Below are positions 1-6,475 of a stretch of 7,028 nt of DNA, one piece after another. A model generated the notes under the pieces. That model made no database searches, was not told the DNA's origin, and worked only from the letters and a program-made list of their open reading frames with translations. The translations under genes and the position numbers were made by a program. Numbering within the stretch: the stretch's first letter is position 1; every line of letters starts with the position of its first letter. This DNA comes from Legionellales bacterium (lineage in GTDB: Bacteria; Pseudomonadota; Gammaproteobacteria; Legionellales; Legionellaceae): assembly GCA_020050955.1 (NCBI GenBank), contig JAGVJT010000216.1, positions 1 through 7,028 of the forward strand, in the 5' to 3' direction.

Positions 1-141
1 ATGCAATGTTTCTGCTGGTTTTTTGAACATGCTACAAGCAGCAAGGTAGCTCTGGCGGATGATCTGGCGTGAAATGCCGCGCTTTATCATGCTAACCACA
101 CTAGGCTGTTCGTGTCGTGATATTGCTGTTCCATCATGCAT
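1..141 (-). CDS. Possible N-terminal part of an unrecognised protein, cut by the left edge
   Basis: An open frame on the minus strand starts at ATG 141 and stays open to the edge for 47 codons. It begins MHDGTAISRHEQPSVVSM and continues with a basic stretch (MIKRGISRQIIRQSYL). I do not recognise it. The only purine-rich ribosome-binding-like sequence (GGAG at 146-143) is just one base from this ATG, which is too close. It is better spaced for ATG 137, but that frame stops after 16 codons. An internal ATG (codon 18) is another possible start. No clear promoter is seen; a lone TAGAAT lies near 220-225 on the minus strand. This could be a real gene start, a decayed gene or a chance open frame. 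Confidence 0.25.
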   Translation of the reverse strand, partial: MHDGTAISRHEQPSVVSMIKRGISRQIIRQSYLAACSMFKKPAETLH

Positions 142-330
142 TCTCCATTTTAAAATCAAAAGTTGATTTAAGATGTTTTACGAATCGTCTTTGAAAGTTG
201 CTCCGTTCTTTCATAGCGTTATTCTACACTGAAGTTATGCGATTAGCACTAAATTTTTTCTAAATTAAAGTTACAACGACATTAACACATGTGCTGTTTA
301 AATCAGCGTATGCGTTAATGCCCGTATAAG

Positions 331-1680
331 TTAAGAAAACTCTGGTTTTTTCGACTCTTCATCTGTCTCAATGAAATTTAATTGTTGTTTAAATAGTTGA
401 GTGAGATCGTGTTCAAAAAGAGAGACTTGATCAGATGTTGGTTTATACATATCTTTATAGAGTTTTATAAGAAAAGGTTTTACTTGATTGTCTGGAAGAG
501 GATTATTGAGATTTAAAATTGCACTTTCTAACGCATGAAAATAGTGTACATCGAGATTTAAATCTTTTGAAAAATTATTTTTGATGAAGGTCGCAAAGTA
601 ATTATTTGCTTTGTGATAGCTTTGTGGCTCAAATCCCCACTCCATGTTATCGGTTTCCTCATACCATTGTAGAATGCTTTCCATCAATGAGCCTCTTGTG
701 ATGTTTTTAGGCGCAACTAAGTCACTGTATTTCCATTTAGCAGGGCTTGTTAGTTGTGATTGTGGAATATCTGTGACAATTGATGATGGGAGTTCAAAGC
801 CTGTGGCAGAATAGAATGGTCCTCTAAATTCTTTTTGATGTTCATGACTATAGACTATCATCAAGTTAGGATCATCTTGCGCCACGCTAATGGTTGCCCT
901 TGCGATGTCTATACTGATGATGCGATTAGGATCTGCTGCAGCATTAGAAGGTAAATTAAAGTTCAATTGATCCGATGCACGTTTTAAACAAATGATGTTA
1001 CGTGATGTGTTGGGGGTTGCGAAATCAATCGCCGTCCAAATAACAGATAATCCACTACCTAAGACAATGATGTCGGTGTCATCTGGTATGCTCTGAGGTG
1101 GTTGTTGGTAAATTTCAGTAATGGAACGTTGTGTGATGCCTGGTAAATGATGTTGTCTTGGCACTTTATACCAGTTGTAAAAATGTGTGTTACTTGGTGT
1201 TTTAAAGACTTGAGGCTTATGCCCTGGTCGATGGACATGAACGCTAAAGCTTTGATCAGGTGCTCGTTCGATGCATGGTTCACCGTGATAAACAGGGATT
1301 TGATAATGATGTTCGAGAAGATGCAATGCTGTTTGCCGTAATTGCTGCATTTGACCAAGGGTAATGTGATTATTATCCGCATGTTCTGGATAGATTTCAG
1401 AAAACATATCTCGTGCAACTTTCGGCAACCCATTTTTAGTTTGACCCCATAGTTTTTTCAAATAATAAGGATGAACGTCATCGAGCCAAAATGGTGTGTA
1501 AACTAAACGCAAATGAGGATGCATGTCTTTGCCGTGTTTTGCAAGAGACGCGAGAGATGCGAATACTGCACTATTGTTACCAAAAACAATTTCAGGTACG
1601 GGCGGCACTTTGATCCAAAGCTGGCGTGTTTGCTGGATTCGCATCAAACTTGTTGGAATATAGGGTTGAAAAAATCTCAT
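331..1680 (-). CDS. Uncharacterised FAD/NAD(P)-binding oxidoreductase-like protein (449 aa), degenerate nucleotide sites
   Basis: Function unknown. The protein has the layout of a two-dinucleotide-domain flavoprotein. Residues 30-45 look like a degenerate first Rossmann turn (IVFGNNSAVFASLASL, with G34-N-N-S-A in place of GxGxxG). A second strand-turn-helix follows at 203-221 (DIIVLGSGLSVIWTAIDFA; G208, G210, third glycine replaced by V213). An ATG motif at 292-294 (SATGFELP) resembles the one near the end of the NAD(P) domain in flavin monooxygenases and pyridine-nucleotide oxidoreductases. The C-terminal third (about 330-430) is probably helical and unassigned. The last residues form an acidic block (E438-E442, ETDEE) followed by KKPEFS. 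There is no signal peptide or membrane segment, so it is probably cytosolic. The start is ATG 1680, with AGGAG at 1692-1688 seven bases upstream. It stands alone, divergent from the fadL-like gene. The imperfect glycine motifs may mean reduced FAD binding or loss of catalysis. Confidence is high that it is a gene and low on its activity. Confidence 0.85.
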   Translation of the reverse strand: MRFFQPYIPTSLMRIQQTRQLWIKVPPVPEIVFGNNSAVFASLASLAKHGKDMHPHLRLVYTPFWLDDVHPYYLKKLWGQTKNGLPKVARDMFSEIYPEHADNNHITLGQMQQLRQTALHLLEHHYQIPVYHGEPCIERAPDQSFSVHVHRPGHKPQVFKTPSNTHFYNWYKVPRQHHLPGITQRSITEIYQQPPQSIPDDTDIIVLGSGLSVIWTAIDFATPNTSRNIICLKRASDQLNFNLPSNAAADPNRIISIDIARATISVAQDDPNLMIVYSHEHQKEFRGPFYSATGFELPSSIVTDIPQSQLTSPAKWKYSDLVAPKNITRGSLMESILQWYEETDNMEWGFEPQSYHKANNYFATFIKNNFSKDLNLDVHYFHALESAILNLNNPLPDNQVKPFLIKLYKDMYKPTSDQVSLFEHDLTQLFKQQLNFIETDEESKKPEFS

Positions 1681-1787
1681 TCGTACTCTCCTAATTGTAT
1701 GACAAAAATTAATCCATATTCATAAATACAAATGCATCAAAATATACATCTGACAAGTCACAGCAATAATTAGAGTGATCAAGCATC

Positions 1788-1818
1788 GTTTCGGATGGTA
1801 ACCATCTTGTTTCGCATG
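1788..1818. promoter_or_regulatory. Candidate operator: short palindrome between two phased near-repeats
   Basis: GATGGTAACCATC (1794-1806) is a perfect inverted repeat with six-base arms around one central A. It overlaps or lies between two ten-base near-repeats, GTTTCGGATG (1788-1797) and GTTTCGCATG (1809-1818), which start 21 bases apart, about two helical turns. This is a plausible regulator-binding site 108-138 bases upstream of the 449-residue gene. In a region of this size such short matches can arise by chance, so the call is tentative. Confidence 0.25.
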
Positions 1819-2013
1819 TCCTAAGCATGGTTCACTTTTATAGTTAAGGAAGAAAACTGGTTTTTTTCAAGCGGTTATCTATGAAATTATATTTTTTCTT
1901 GAGATATAGGTTTAACAAAACACATATCGGAAGAAATGAACACAAAGAGGGCAGTTTAGCAGTTATATTGATTTGATTTTAAAAGGCTTTTTGAGGGAAG
2001 TTGGAAATGTTAT

Positions 2014-2041
2014 TTGACAATTCAATGTATTCATTTATCAT
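2014..2041 (+). promoter_or_regulatory. Sigma70-type promoter of the fadL-like gene
   Basis: A perfect -35 hexamer TTGACA (2014-2019) is followed, after 16 bases, by TATCAT (2036-2041), one mismatch from TATAAT. Transcription would start near 2048, giving a leader of about 30 bases. That leader carries a small inverted repeat (2050-2064) and the ribosome-binding site AGGAG (2069-2073), six bases before ATG 2080. No full FadR-type operator is visible over the promoter. Confidence 0.65.
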
Positions 2042-2079
2042 CTTTTGTTTTTGGAAAATCCAAATTTTAGGAGCATGGA

Positions 2080-3492
2080 ATGACTCGCAAGCAAGCACCA
2101 AAGAAAATAGCAAACTACTTATCTTTTGTTTTTATTGCGATGAGTCAATCGAGTCATGCGGGTGGATTTTCATTGTATACGGAGGGAAGTGCTGCTGAGG
2201 TTGGGAATTTTGCGGCGGGTGCAGCTGCTGAGGTGGCCGATGCTTCGATTGGATGGTATAACCCAGCGGGTCTTGTTCTTTTGCAAAAAGACCAAGTTCT
2301 TTTAAGTGGTGTTGGTGTTTTTCCTAGTACTAAAATTTCGGGCACAAGCACATTTAATACGGTTGATATTCCACCTTACACACAATCATTTACGCGATTA
2401 TCCGGTGGTGAAAATGCGGTTGTCCCTGCGTTGCACGCATCGCATCGCTTGGGGCCACGTGCTGTTTTAGGGTTTAGTTTAGTCTCGCCATTTGGGTTAT
2501 CAACCAGTTGGAACGATACTTCGGCTGTGCGGTATGCGGCAACATTAACGAAAATGACAACGGTTAATGCCTCTCCTGAAATGGGTGCGCTACTGACTGA
2601 TCATTTAGCCATTGGTGCAGGCTTAGATTTACAATGGGCGCAGGTTAAATTTAATGGAACAGCAGGCTCACCTGCGGCATTGCAATACCTTGAAGGGTTT
2701 GGCGCGCCTGTGACGCCGACCACACTGGACTCTTCCAGTGCGAATCAAGGCTCGTCATTTGATGTTGGATTTCATGCAGGGCTGCTTGGTTTGTTTAACC
2801 AAAATCACACACGCATTGGTTTGAATTATCAATCTGGGATGTCTCATCAGCTTTATGGTAACAGTCAATTAACTGGACGATTAGCTGATCCTGATTTAAT
2901 GGATCCGAACGCAGTATACCGTCGTGATGACTTGAGAAGTAACAACACGCAACTGCCTGATGTTGTGACACTCAGCTTGTATCAAGATATCAATGCGACA
3001 TGGGCTTTGCTTGGCTCTGTAATTTATACAGGCTGGGATGTTTTCAAAACCACTGAATTAACGAATGTTGCAGGATACTCGGCTGAAACAGGTACACAAG
3101 AGCCTATTACATTGATTACACCGCAAAACTACCGTAACGCATGGCGTGCAGCAGCTGGTTTAAATTATCATGTGAACGATACTTGGATGATTCGTATGGG
3201 CGGTGGTTATGATGAAACACCAACTGTTGATCAAGAAAGAGATATTCGACTACCAGATGTTGATCGTTGGGCATTGTCTGTGGGTGCGCATTACCAACCC
3301 ACGCCATCATTAGGCATTGACGTTGGTTACACGTATTTGTTCGCAGCGGGAACATCACCGATTAATAAGACGCAAGTGTTTGATGAGTTGTCGTCTGTGA
3401 CGGTGAATGCACAAGCCATGAACCATGCTCAATTAGCAGGTATACAAGCAACATGGTCGTTTGATCGTGTTGAGAATGCTAAAACGAAATAG
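2080..3492 (+). CDS. fadL: FadL/OmpP1/TodX-family outer-membrane transport protein (long-chain fatty acid or hydrophobic compound channel)
   Basis: A 470-residue outer-membrane beta-barrel precursor; E. coli FadL is of similar size. The family moves long-chain fatty acids or other hydrophobic compounds into the outer membrane, with an N-terminal hatch plugging the barrel. The signal peptide has basic residues K4, K8 and K9, a hydrophobic core at 11-21 and likely cleavage after SHA (25-27). The mature start GGFSLYTEGSAAEVG and the ASIGWYNPAGL hatch motif (NPAG 61-64) are typical of the family. Further family-like segments are SPFGLSTSW (136-144), NASPEMGALLTDHLAIGAG (163-181) and a late region with GLNYHVNDTWMIRMGGGYD (360-378). 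The last predicted strand ends in F461, but nine residues (DRVENAKTK) follow, unlike barrels that end in a terminal aromatic. The start ATG 2080 has AGGAG six bases upstream. The nearby fadD supports fatty acids as substrate, but other FadL relatives carry aromatics, so the exact substrate is inferred. Confidence 0.9.
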   Translation: MTRKQAPKKIANYLSFVFIAMSQSSHAGGFSLYTEGSAAEVGNFAAGAAAEVADASIGWYNPAGLVLLQKDQVLLSGVGVFPSTKISGTSTFNTVDIPPYTQSFTRLSGGENAVVPALHASHRLGPRAVLGFSLVSPFGLSTSWNDTSAVRYAATLTKMTTVNASPEMGALLTDHLAIGAGLDLQWAQVKFNGTAGSPAALQYLEGFGAPVTPTTLDSSSANQGSSFDVGFHAGLLGLFNQNHTRIGLNYQSGMSHQLYGNSQLTGRLADPDLMDPNAVYRRDDLRSNNTQLPDVVTLSLYQDINATWALLGSVIYTGWDVFKTTELTNVAGYSAETGTQEPITLITPQNYRNAWRAAAGLNYHVNDTWMIRMGGGYDETPTVDQERDIRLPDVDRWALSVGAHYQPTPSLGIDVGYTYLFAAGTSPINKTQVFDELSSVTVNAQAMNHAQLAGIQATWSFDRVENAKTK

Positions 3493-3507
3493 GTTGGTTA
3501 TCATCGA

Positions 3508-3535
3508 CGAAGCGCATAAAGTAAAATGCGCTTTG
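3508..3535. terminator. Hairpin between convergent genes, probable weak terminator
   Basis: AAGCGCAT (3510-3517) pairs perfectly with ATGCGCTT (3526-3533) around an eight-base A-rich loop. One G-U pair (3509/3534) and one C-G pair (3508/3535) can extend it. It lies 16 bases after the fadL-like stop codon and 15 bases before the end of the convergent small gene, so it could serve both. Neither side has a clean T-run: the plus side reads TTTGCCGGTGTTTT. It may be a weak or factor-assisted terminator or simply a transcript-end stabiliser. Confidence 0.5.
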
Positions 3536-3549
3536 CCGGTGTTTTGAGA

Positions 3550-3942
3550 TTAGTCTTTGATTAATGTGCTTTCACCTGGACCATTAACAATCATCGTGAA
3601 GCCATTGCTATGCAAGGTGCTTGGCGTAATTTCACCCGTATCAAGATTAAGCTCAACGCTGCCAAGATCGATTGGGTTGTCTGTGTTTGTGGCAACGCGA
3701 ATTAACGCAGGGCACTTGCCGTTGACTACATGACCAATGCATGCCACTCTGACCGCTGCCCAAAATACTTTACCGTCGCTATGTGCTTTGGTTGGGTGTT
3801 GTGATGGGATGGTGCCGGCAACGAATGCGTTTGATTCGTAGTCTGTTTGATTGTGTGTCACTAATTGTTTGGGTGCTGCAAAACTGGCTGCAGCTATAAG
3901 GCTTAATGTGACGGCACAAAAAGCATGTTTTAACAAACGCAT
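3550..3942 (-). CDS. Small exported protein of unknown function (130 aa, signal peptide, two cysteines)
   Basis: I do not recognise a named family. The frame is open back to 3987, but ATG 3942 is the likely start. It has AGGAG (3954-3950) seven bases upstream and opens a classic signal peptide: MRLLKHAFCA, then a hydrophobic core to about residue 19, with likely cleavage after SFA (20-22). The mature protein is about 108 residues, so periplasmic or secreted. It has two cysteines, C68 and C77, in VACIGHVVNGKC, which could form a disulfide across a nine-residue loop. The rest looks beta-rich, with PIDLGSVELNLDTGEI (90-105) and a glycine-rich NGPGE near the C-terminus (120-124). It lies downstream of fadD on the same strand with a 107-base gap and its own candidate promoter. 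A link to fatty-acid use is suggested only by position. Confidence 0.8.
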   Translation of the reverse strand: MRLLKHAFCAVTLSLIAAASFAAPKQLVTHNQTDYESNAFVAGTIPSQHPTKAHSDGKVFWAAVRVACIGHVVNGKCPALIRVATNTDNPIDLGSVELNLDTGEITPSTLHSNGFTMIVNGPGESTLIKD

Positions 3943-3986
3943 GTTATTTCTCCTGATTAAGATGACGTAAATCATCACTTTGTTCA

Positions 3987-4016
3987 ATTGTAATTCAGTT
4001 AACTGAGCTTAGTAAA
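3987..4016 (-). promoter_or_regulatory. Promoter of the small exported protein with a 12-base palindromic operator in the spacer
   Basis: On the minus strand, TTTACT (4016-4011, four of six matches to TTGACA) and TACAAT (3992-3987, five of six to TATAAT) are 18 bases apart. The spacer holds a perfect palindrome, TCAGTTAACTGA (3995-4006), where a dimeric repressor could block polymerase. Transcription would start near 3980. The roughly 38-base leader contains a small inverted repeat (GATGA at 3961-3965 with TCATC at 3972-3976) just before the ribosome-binding site. The match to a known regulator was not established. Confidence 0.45.
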
Positions 4017-4049
4017 GTTTTTTCGCTATATTTAATTAATTTGTCGTCA

Positions 4050-5705
4050 TTATGTTAGTGCGCGACGCAAAATTTTGCCGACATTTGTTTTAGGTAATTC
4101 ACTGTAAAACGCGATGATTTTGGGCACTTTGTAAGCAGCAAGGTGTTTTCTGCAATGCGCAATTACTTGCTCCTCGGTTAATGATTCATCTCGTTTGACG
4201 ATGCAGGCTTTGACTTTCTCGCTTTCATCTTCTTTTCGAACGCCGACAACACCGACTTCAAGTACGCTCGGCATCAAACTGATGACTTGTTCAACTTCGT
4301 TAGGGTACACATTAAAGCCTGAAACTAAAATCATATCTTTTTTGCGATCGACTAAATACACGAAGCCTTTCTCGTCAACTTTGGCAATGTCACCCGTGCG
4401 TAAAAAACCATCCGGCCAAAACACTAGTTCTGTTTCATCTTGGCGTTGCCAATAGCCAGGCATAACTTGAGGGCCTTTCACGCAGAGTTCACCCGTAGAG
4501 CCTAGAGATAACTCATGACCATTGTCGTCACGAATGGAGATATCGGTTGAGGGTAAAGGAAGGCCAATGCTGCCGTTGTAAGTTTCAAGATACATTGGGT
4601 TGATGGTGACCGCAGGACTTGTTTCTGTAAGGCCGTAAGCTTCTAATACGCGAGATTTTGTTCGTTCTTGCCATGCGATTGAAACGCTTTTTTGTAGCGC
4701 CATGCCGCCTGAAAGTGAAAGCTTAATGTGTGAAAAATCAATTTCATTGAATTTAGGATGATGCAGTAACCCGTTGAACAGTGTGTTGACTCCTGTAATA
4801 GCTGTGATGCGTTGATGTTTGATGCTATTGATAAAACGTGCCATATCACGTGGGTTTGTAATCAAGATATTTTTAGCACCAAACCGTAAAAATGTAAGGC
4901 AATTAGCCGTTAACGAGAAAATGTGATAAAGAGGGAGTGCTGTGACAATGATATCGTCGCTAGATACGTGCAATGGCGCTATCCATGATGATGCTTGCAG
5001 GACGTTTGCAATTAAATTGCCATGCGTTAAAACAGCACCTTTTGAAACCCCAGTAGTACCGCCTGTGTATTGAATAAATGCCGTGTCCGTGTGTGTTAAT
5101 TCAATTGTCGATAGAGGCAGTGTTTTGCCTTGATTAAGGGCTGTGCGAAATGAAATGGCGCGAGGCAGATGATAATGGGGGATCATCCGTTTGACATATT
5201 TGATAACCGCATTGACGAGAACGCGCTTAACACACGGAAAAACATCGCCAATTTGTGTTGTAATGATGTGCTGAAGTGCAGGAATCGATGGTAATGCTTT
5301 TTCCAATGTGTTTGCAAAATTTTCAAGAACAATGATGATTTTTGCGCCTGAGTCGTTCATTTGATGTGTTACTTCATCGCAGGTATACAAAGGATTCGTA
5401 TTCACGACAATGCCCCCTGCGCGTAAAATACCAAATAGTGCGATGGGGTATTGTAAAACGTTTGGTAGCATTATCGCGACTCGATCACCTTTCTGTAATC
5501 CTAAGTGTTGCAAGTAAGCGGCAAAGTGTTGACTTAAGGTATCCAGCTCACGAAAACTTAGTGGGCAATTAAAGTTGGTGTAGGCGATTTTTTGATCATG
5601 TTGTTGGCATGCTTTCTCAAAAAATGAAACCAATGACGCGTACTCGTTGATGTTGATTTCATGCGGTACGCCCTGTTGATAACGTTCAAGCCACAGCTTA
5701 TCCAC
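4050..5705 (-). CDS. fadD: Long-chain-fatty-acid--CoA ligase (acyl-CoA synthetase)
   Basis: This enzyme activates long-chain fatty acids to acyl-CoA via an acyl-adenylate, using ATP and CoA. It is cytosolic or peripheral at the inner membrane, and feeds beta-oxidation or phospholipid synthesis. The 551 residues align along their length with E. coli FadD as I recall it (561 aa). The ATP-binding P-loop is YTGGTTGVSKG (213-223), followed by TALPLYHIF (255-263) and ITGVNTLFN (303-311). The adenylate motif is YGLTE (357-361). The fatty-acyl-CoA synthetase signature spans 432-456 with TGD (437-439) and hinge DRKKDMILVSGFNVYPNE (453-470). The catalytic lysine K544 lies in NVGKILRR. The protein stops soon after, lacking the short E. 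coli tail. Translation begins at GTG 5705: an in-frame stop lies just upstream, AGAAGG is eight bases before it, and MDKLWLERY matches the E. coli N-terminus. No clear terminator follows, so readthrough into the small gene is possible. Confidence 0.95.
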   Translation of the reverse strand: MDKLWLERYQQGVPHEININEYASLVSFFEKACQQHDQKIAYTNFNCPLSFRELDTLSQHFAAYLQHLGLQKGDRVAIMLPNVLQYPIALFGILRAGGIVVNTNPLYTCDEVTHQMNDSGAKIIIVLENFANTLEKALPSIPALQHIITTQIGDVFPCVKRVLVNAVIKYVKRMIPHYHLPRAISFRTALNQGKTLPLSTIELTHTDTAFIQYTGGTTGVSKGAVLTHGNLIANVLQASSWIAPLHVSSDDIIVTALPLYHIFSLTANCLTFLRFGAKNILITNPRDMARFINSIKHQRITAITGVNTLFNGLLHHPKFNEIDFSHIKLSLSGGMALQKSVSIAWQERTKSRVLEAYGLTETSPAVTINPMYLETYNGSIGLPLPSTDISIRDDNGHELSLGSTGELCVKGPQVMPGYWQRQDETELVFWPDGFLRTGDIAKVDEKGFVYLVDRKKDMILVSGFNVYPNEVEQVISLMPSVLEVGVVGVRKEDESEKVKACIVKRDESLTEEQVIAHCRKHLAAYKVPKIIAFYSELPKTNVGKILRRALT

Positions 5706-5739
5706 GTGATTAACCTTCTGTTACGGATTCTTGCATGCT

Positions 5740-5747
5740 AGTATAAA
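5740..5747. promoter_or_regulatory. Overlapping divergent -10 elements between fadD and minC
   Basis: The segment AGTATAAA reads TATACT on the minus strand (5745-5740) toward fadD and TATAAA on the plus strand (5742-5747) toward minC. Both are one mismatch from TATAAT and share four bases. Good -35 hexamers are absent on both sides. If used, transcripts would start near 5753 (plus) and 5733 (minus), giving leaders of about 25-30 bases. Such a shared symmetrical core is known to drive bidirectional transcription in bacteria; its use here is inferred. Confidence 0.4.
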
Positions 5748-5776
5748 CAAAAAATGTGACAGTGGATATGAGCATC

Positions 5777-6475
5777 ATGACCGATAATGTATTGAAATCA
5801 CAAGCATTTAAATTAAAAGGTCGATTTTACACCTTGACAGTTTTGCAAATTCTTGATGTTGATTGTGATAGTTTTATACAACAACTTGTGCATACTATCG
5901 CGCAAGCACCTCGTCTTTTCGATAATACCCCGGTTGTTTTAGATTGTTCGGCTATTGACATAGAGGCATTTGATTTGAATCGATGCTGTCAAAGTTTACG
6001 CGAGCATGGGCTTTTTCCTGTGGCGGTTCAAGGAAGTCACGATGGTTTCTTCAGCACGCGCGCGCAAGCATTGGGTCTTGCTGTGTTACATGCGTCATCA
6101 ACGCACGATAAGCCATTGGTTTTGGAACAGCCTATTGTTAGCGCGCAAGAGAGTTTCAAAGCAAAAACAATTTCTACACCTGTGCGTTCTGGCCAACAGA
6201 TTGTGAATAGAGAATCTGACCTTATTATTACCGCGTCAGTGAGTCATGGCGCTGAATTACTCGCTGGTGGCAATATTCATGTATATGGCGCTTTGCGAGG
6301 GAAAGCCTTGGCTGGTATTTCGGGTGACAAAGACGCGCGAATTTTTTGTCAATCACTCGATGCAGAATTAGTCGCTATTGCAGGATTTTACTGTGTCCGT
6401 GAAACGATAGAACAGTGCACAACGCCTTGTCAAATTTATCTTCAAGATGAGCAGATTCGAATAGAACCATTATGA
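5777..6475 (+). CDS. minC: Septum site-determining protein MinC
   Basis: MinC blocks FtsZ ring assembly away from mid-cell and is recruited to the membrane by MinD. The 232 residues from the chosen start match the usual length (E. coli 231). The N-terminal FtsZ-inhibiting domain (about 10-105) opens with FKLKGRFYTLTV and includes IAQAPRLFDNTPVVLDCSAI (41-60). A variable linker (about 106-130) follows. The C-terminal beta-helix domain begins at TPVRSGQQI, with the RSGQ motif (137-140) tied to MinD binding. It continues with HGAELLAGGNIHVYGALRGK (157-176), then ALAGISGD (177-184) and AELVAIAGFY (196-205). The start is uncertain: the frame is open to GTG 5756, with ATG at 5768 and 5777, and no strong ribosome-binding site precedes any. 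ATG 5777 was chosen because it gives the family-like N-terminus. The gene overlaps lpxH by four bases; minD and minE are not in the window. Confidence 0.93.
   Translation: MTDNVLKSQAFKLKGRFYTLTVLQILDVDCDSFIQQLVHTIAQAPRLFDNTPVVLDCSAIDIEAFDLNRCCQSLREHGLFPVAVQGSHDGFFSTRAQALGLAVLHASSTHDKPLVLEQPIVSAQESFKAKTISTPVRSGQQIVNRESDLIITASVSHGAELLAGGNIHVYGALRGKALAGISGDKDARIFCQSLDAELVAIAGFYCVRETIEQCTTPCQIYLQDEQIRIEPL

Larger units (their letters stand above)
1681..2079. other. Divergent intergenic region between the flavoprotein-like gene and the fadL-like gene
   Basis: These 399 AT-rich bases separate two divergent genes. At the left end is the ribosome-binding site of the 449-residue gene (AGGAG on the minus strand, 1692-1688). 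A palindrome and near-repeat cluster lies at 1788-1818, and the fadL-side promoter at 2014-2041. A short inverted repeat in the fadL leader (TTTGGA, loop AAA, TCCAAA; 2050-2064) sits just before the ribosome-binding site. Between about 1830 and 2010 I see only AT-rich sequence with T-runs: no open frame with a credible start, no tRNA and no clear terminator. No convincing promoter pair was found for the minus-strand gene. Confidence 0.6.

Noticed and set aside
31..50. GCTAC/GTAGC inverted repeat near the left edge as a possible terminator
   Set aside because: Five-base arms, a ten-base loop and no T-run; it also falls inside the possible partial reading frame.
1059..1433. 124-codon minus-strand open frame inside the 449-residue gene
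   Set aside because: It overlaps a longer, better-supported gene with recognisable motifs and has no family resemblance: a shadow frame.
1855..1861. AACTGGT resembling a FadR operator half-site upstream of the fadL-like gene
   Set aside because: Only the left half matches. The expected symmetrical half is missing, and the site is about 150 bases upstream of the promoter.
2001..2198. Plus-strand 65-codon frame overlapping the start of the fadL-like gene
   Set aside because: It lies over the promoter and signal-peptide region in another frame and lacks a ribosome-binding site.
3943..3987. Longer start for the small exported protein at 3987
   Set aside because: It adds 15 residues before the signal peptide, lies upstream of the inferred transcription start, and lacks the clear AGGAG seen before ATG 3942.
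4032..4039. TTAATTAA palindrome after fadD
   Set aside because: An eight-base AT-only palindrome is expected by chance in AT-rich spacer and forms no terminator.
5342..5572. Plus-strand 76-codon frame antisense to fadD
   Set aside because: It is fully inside fadD, with no promoter, ribosome-binding site or recognisable sequence.
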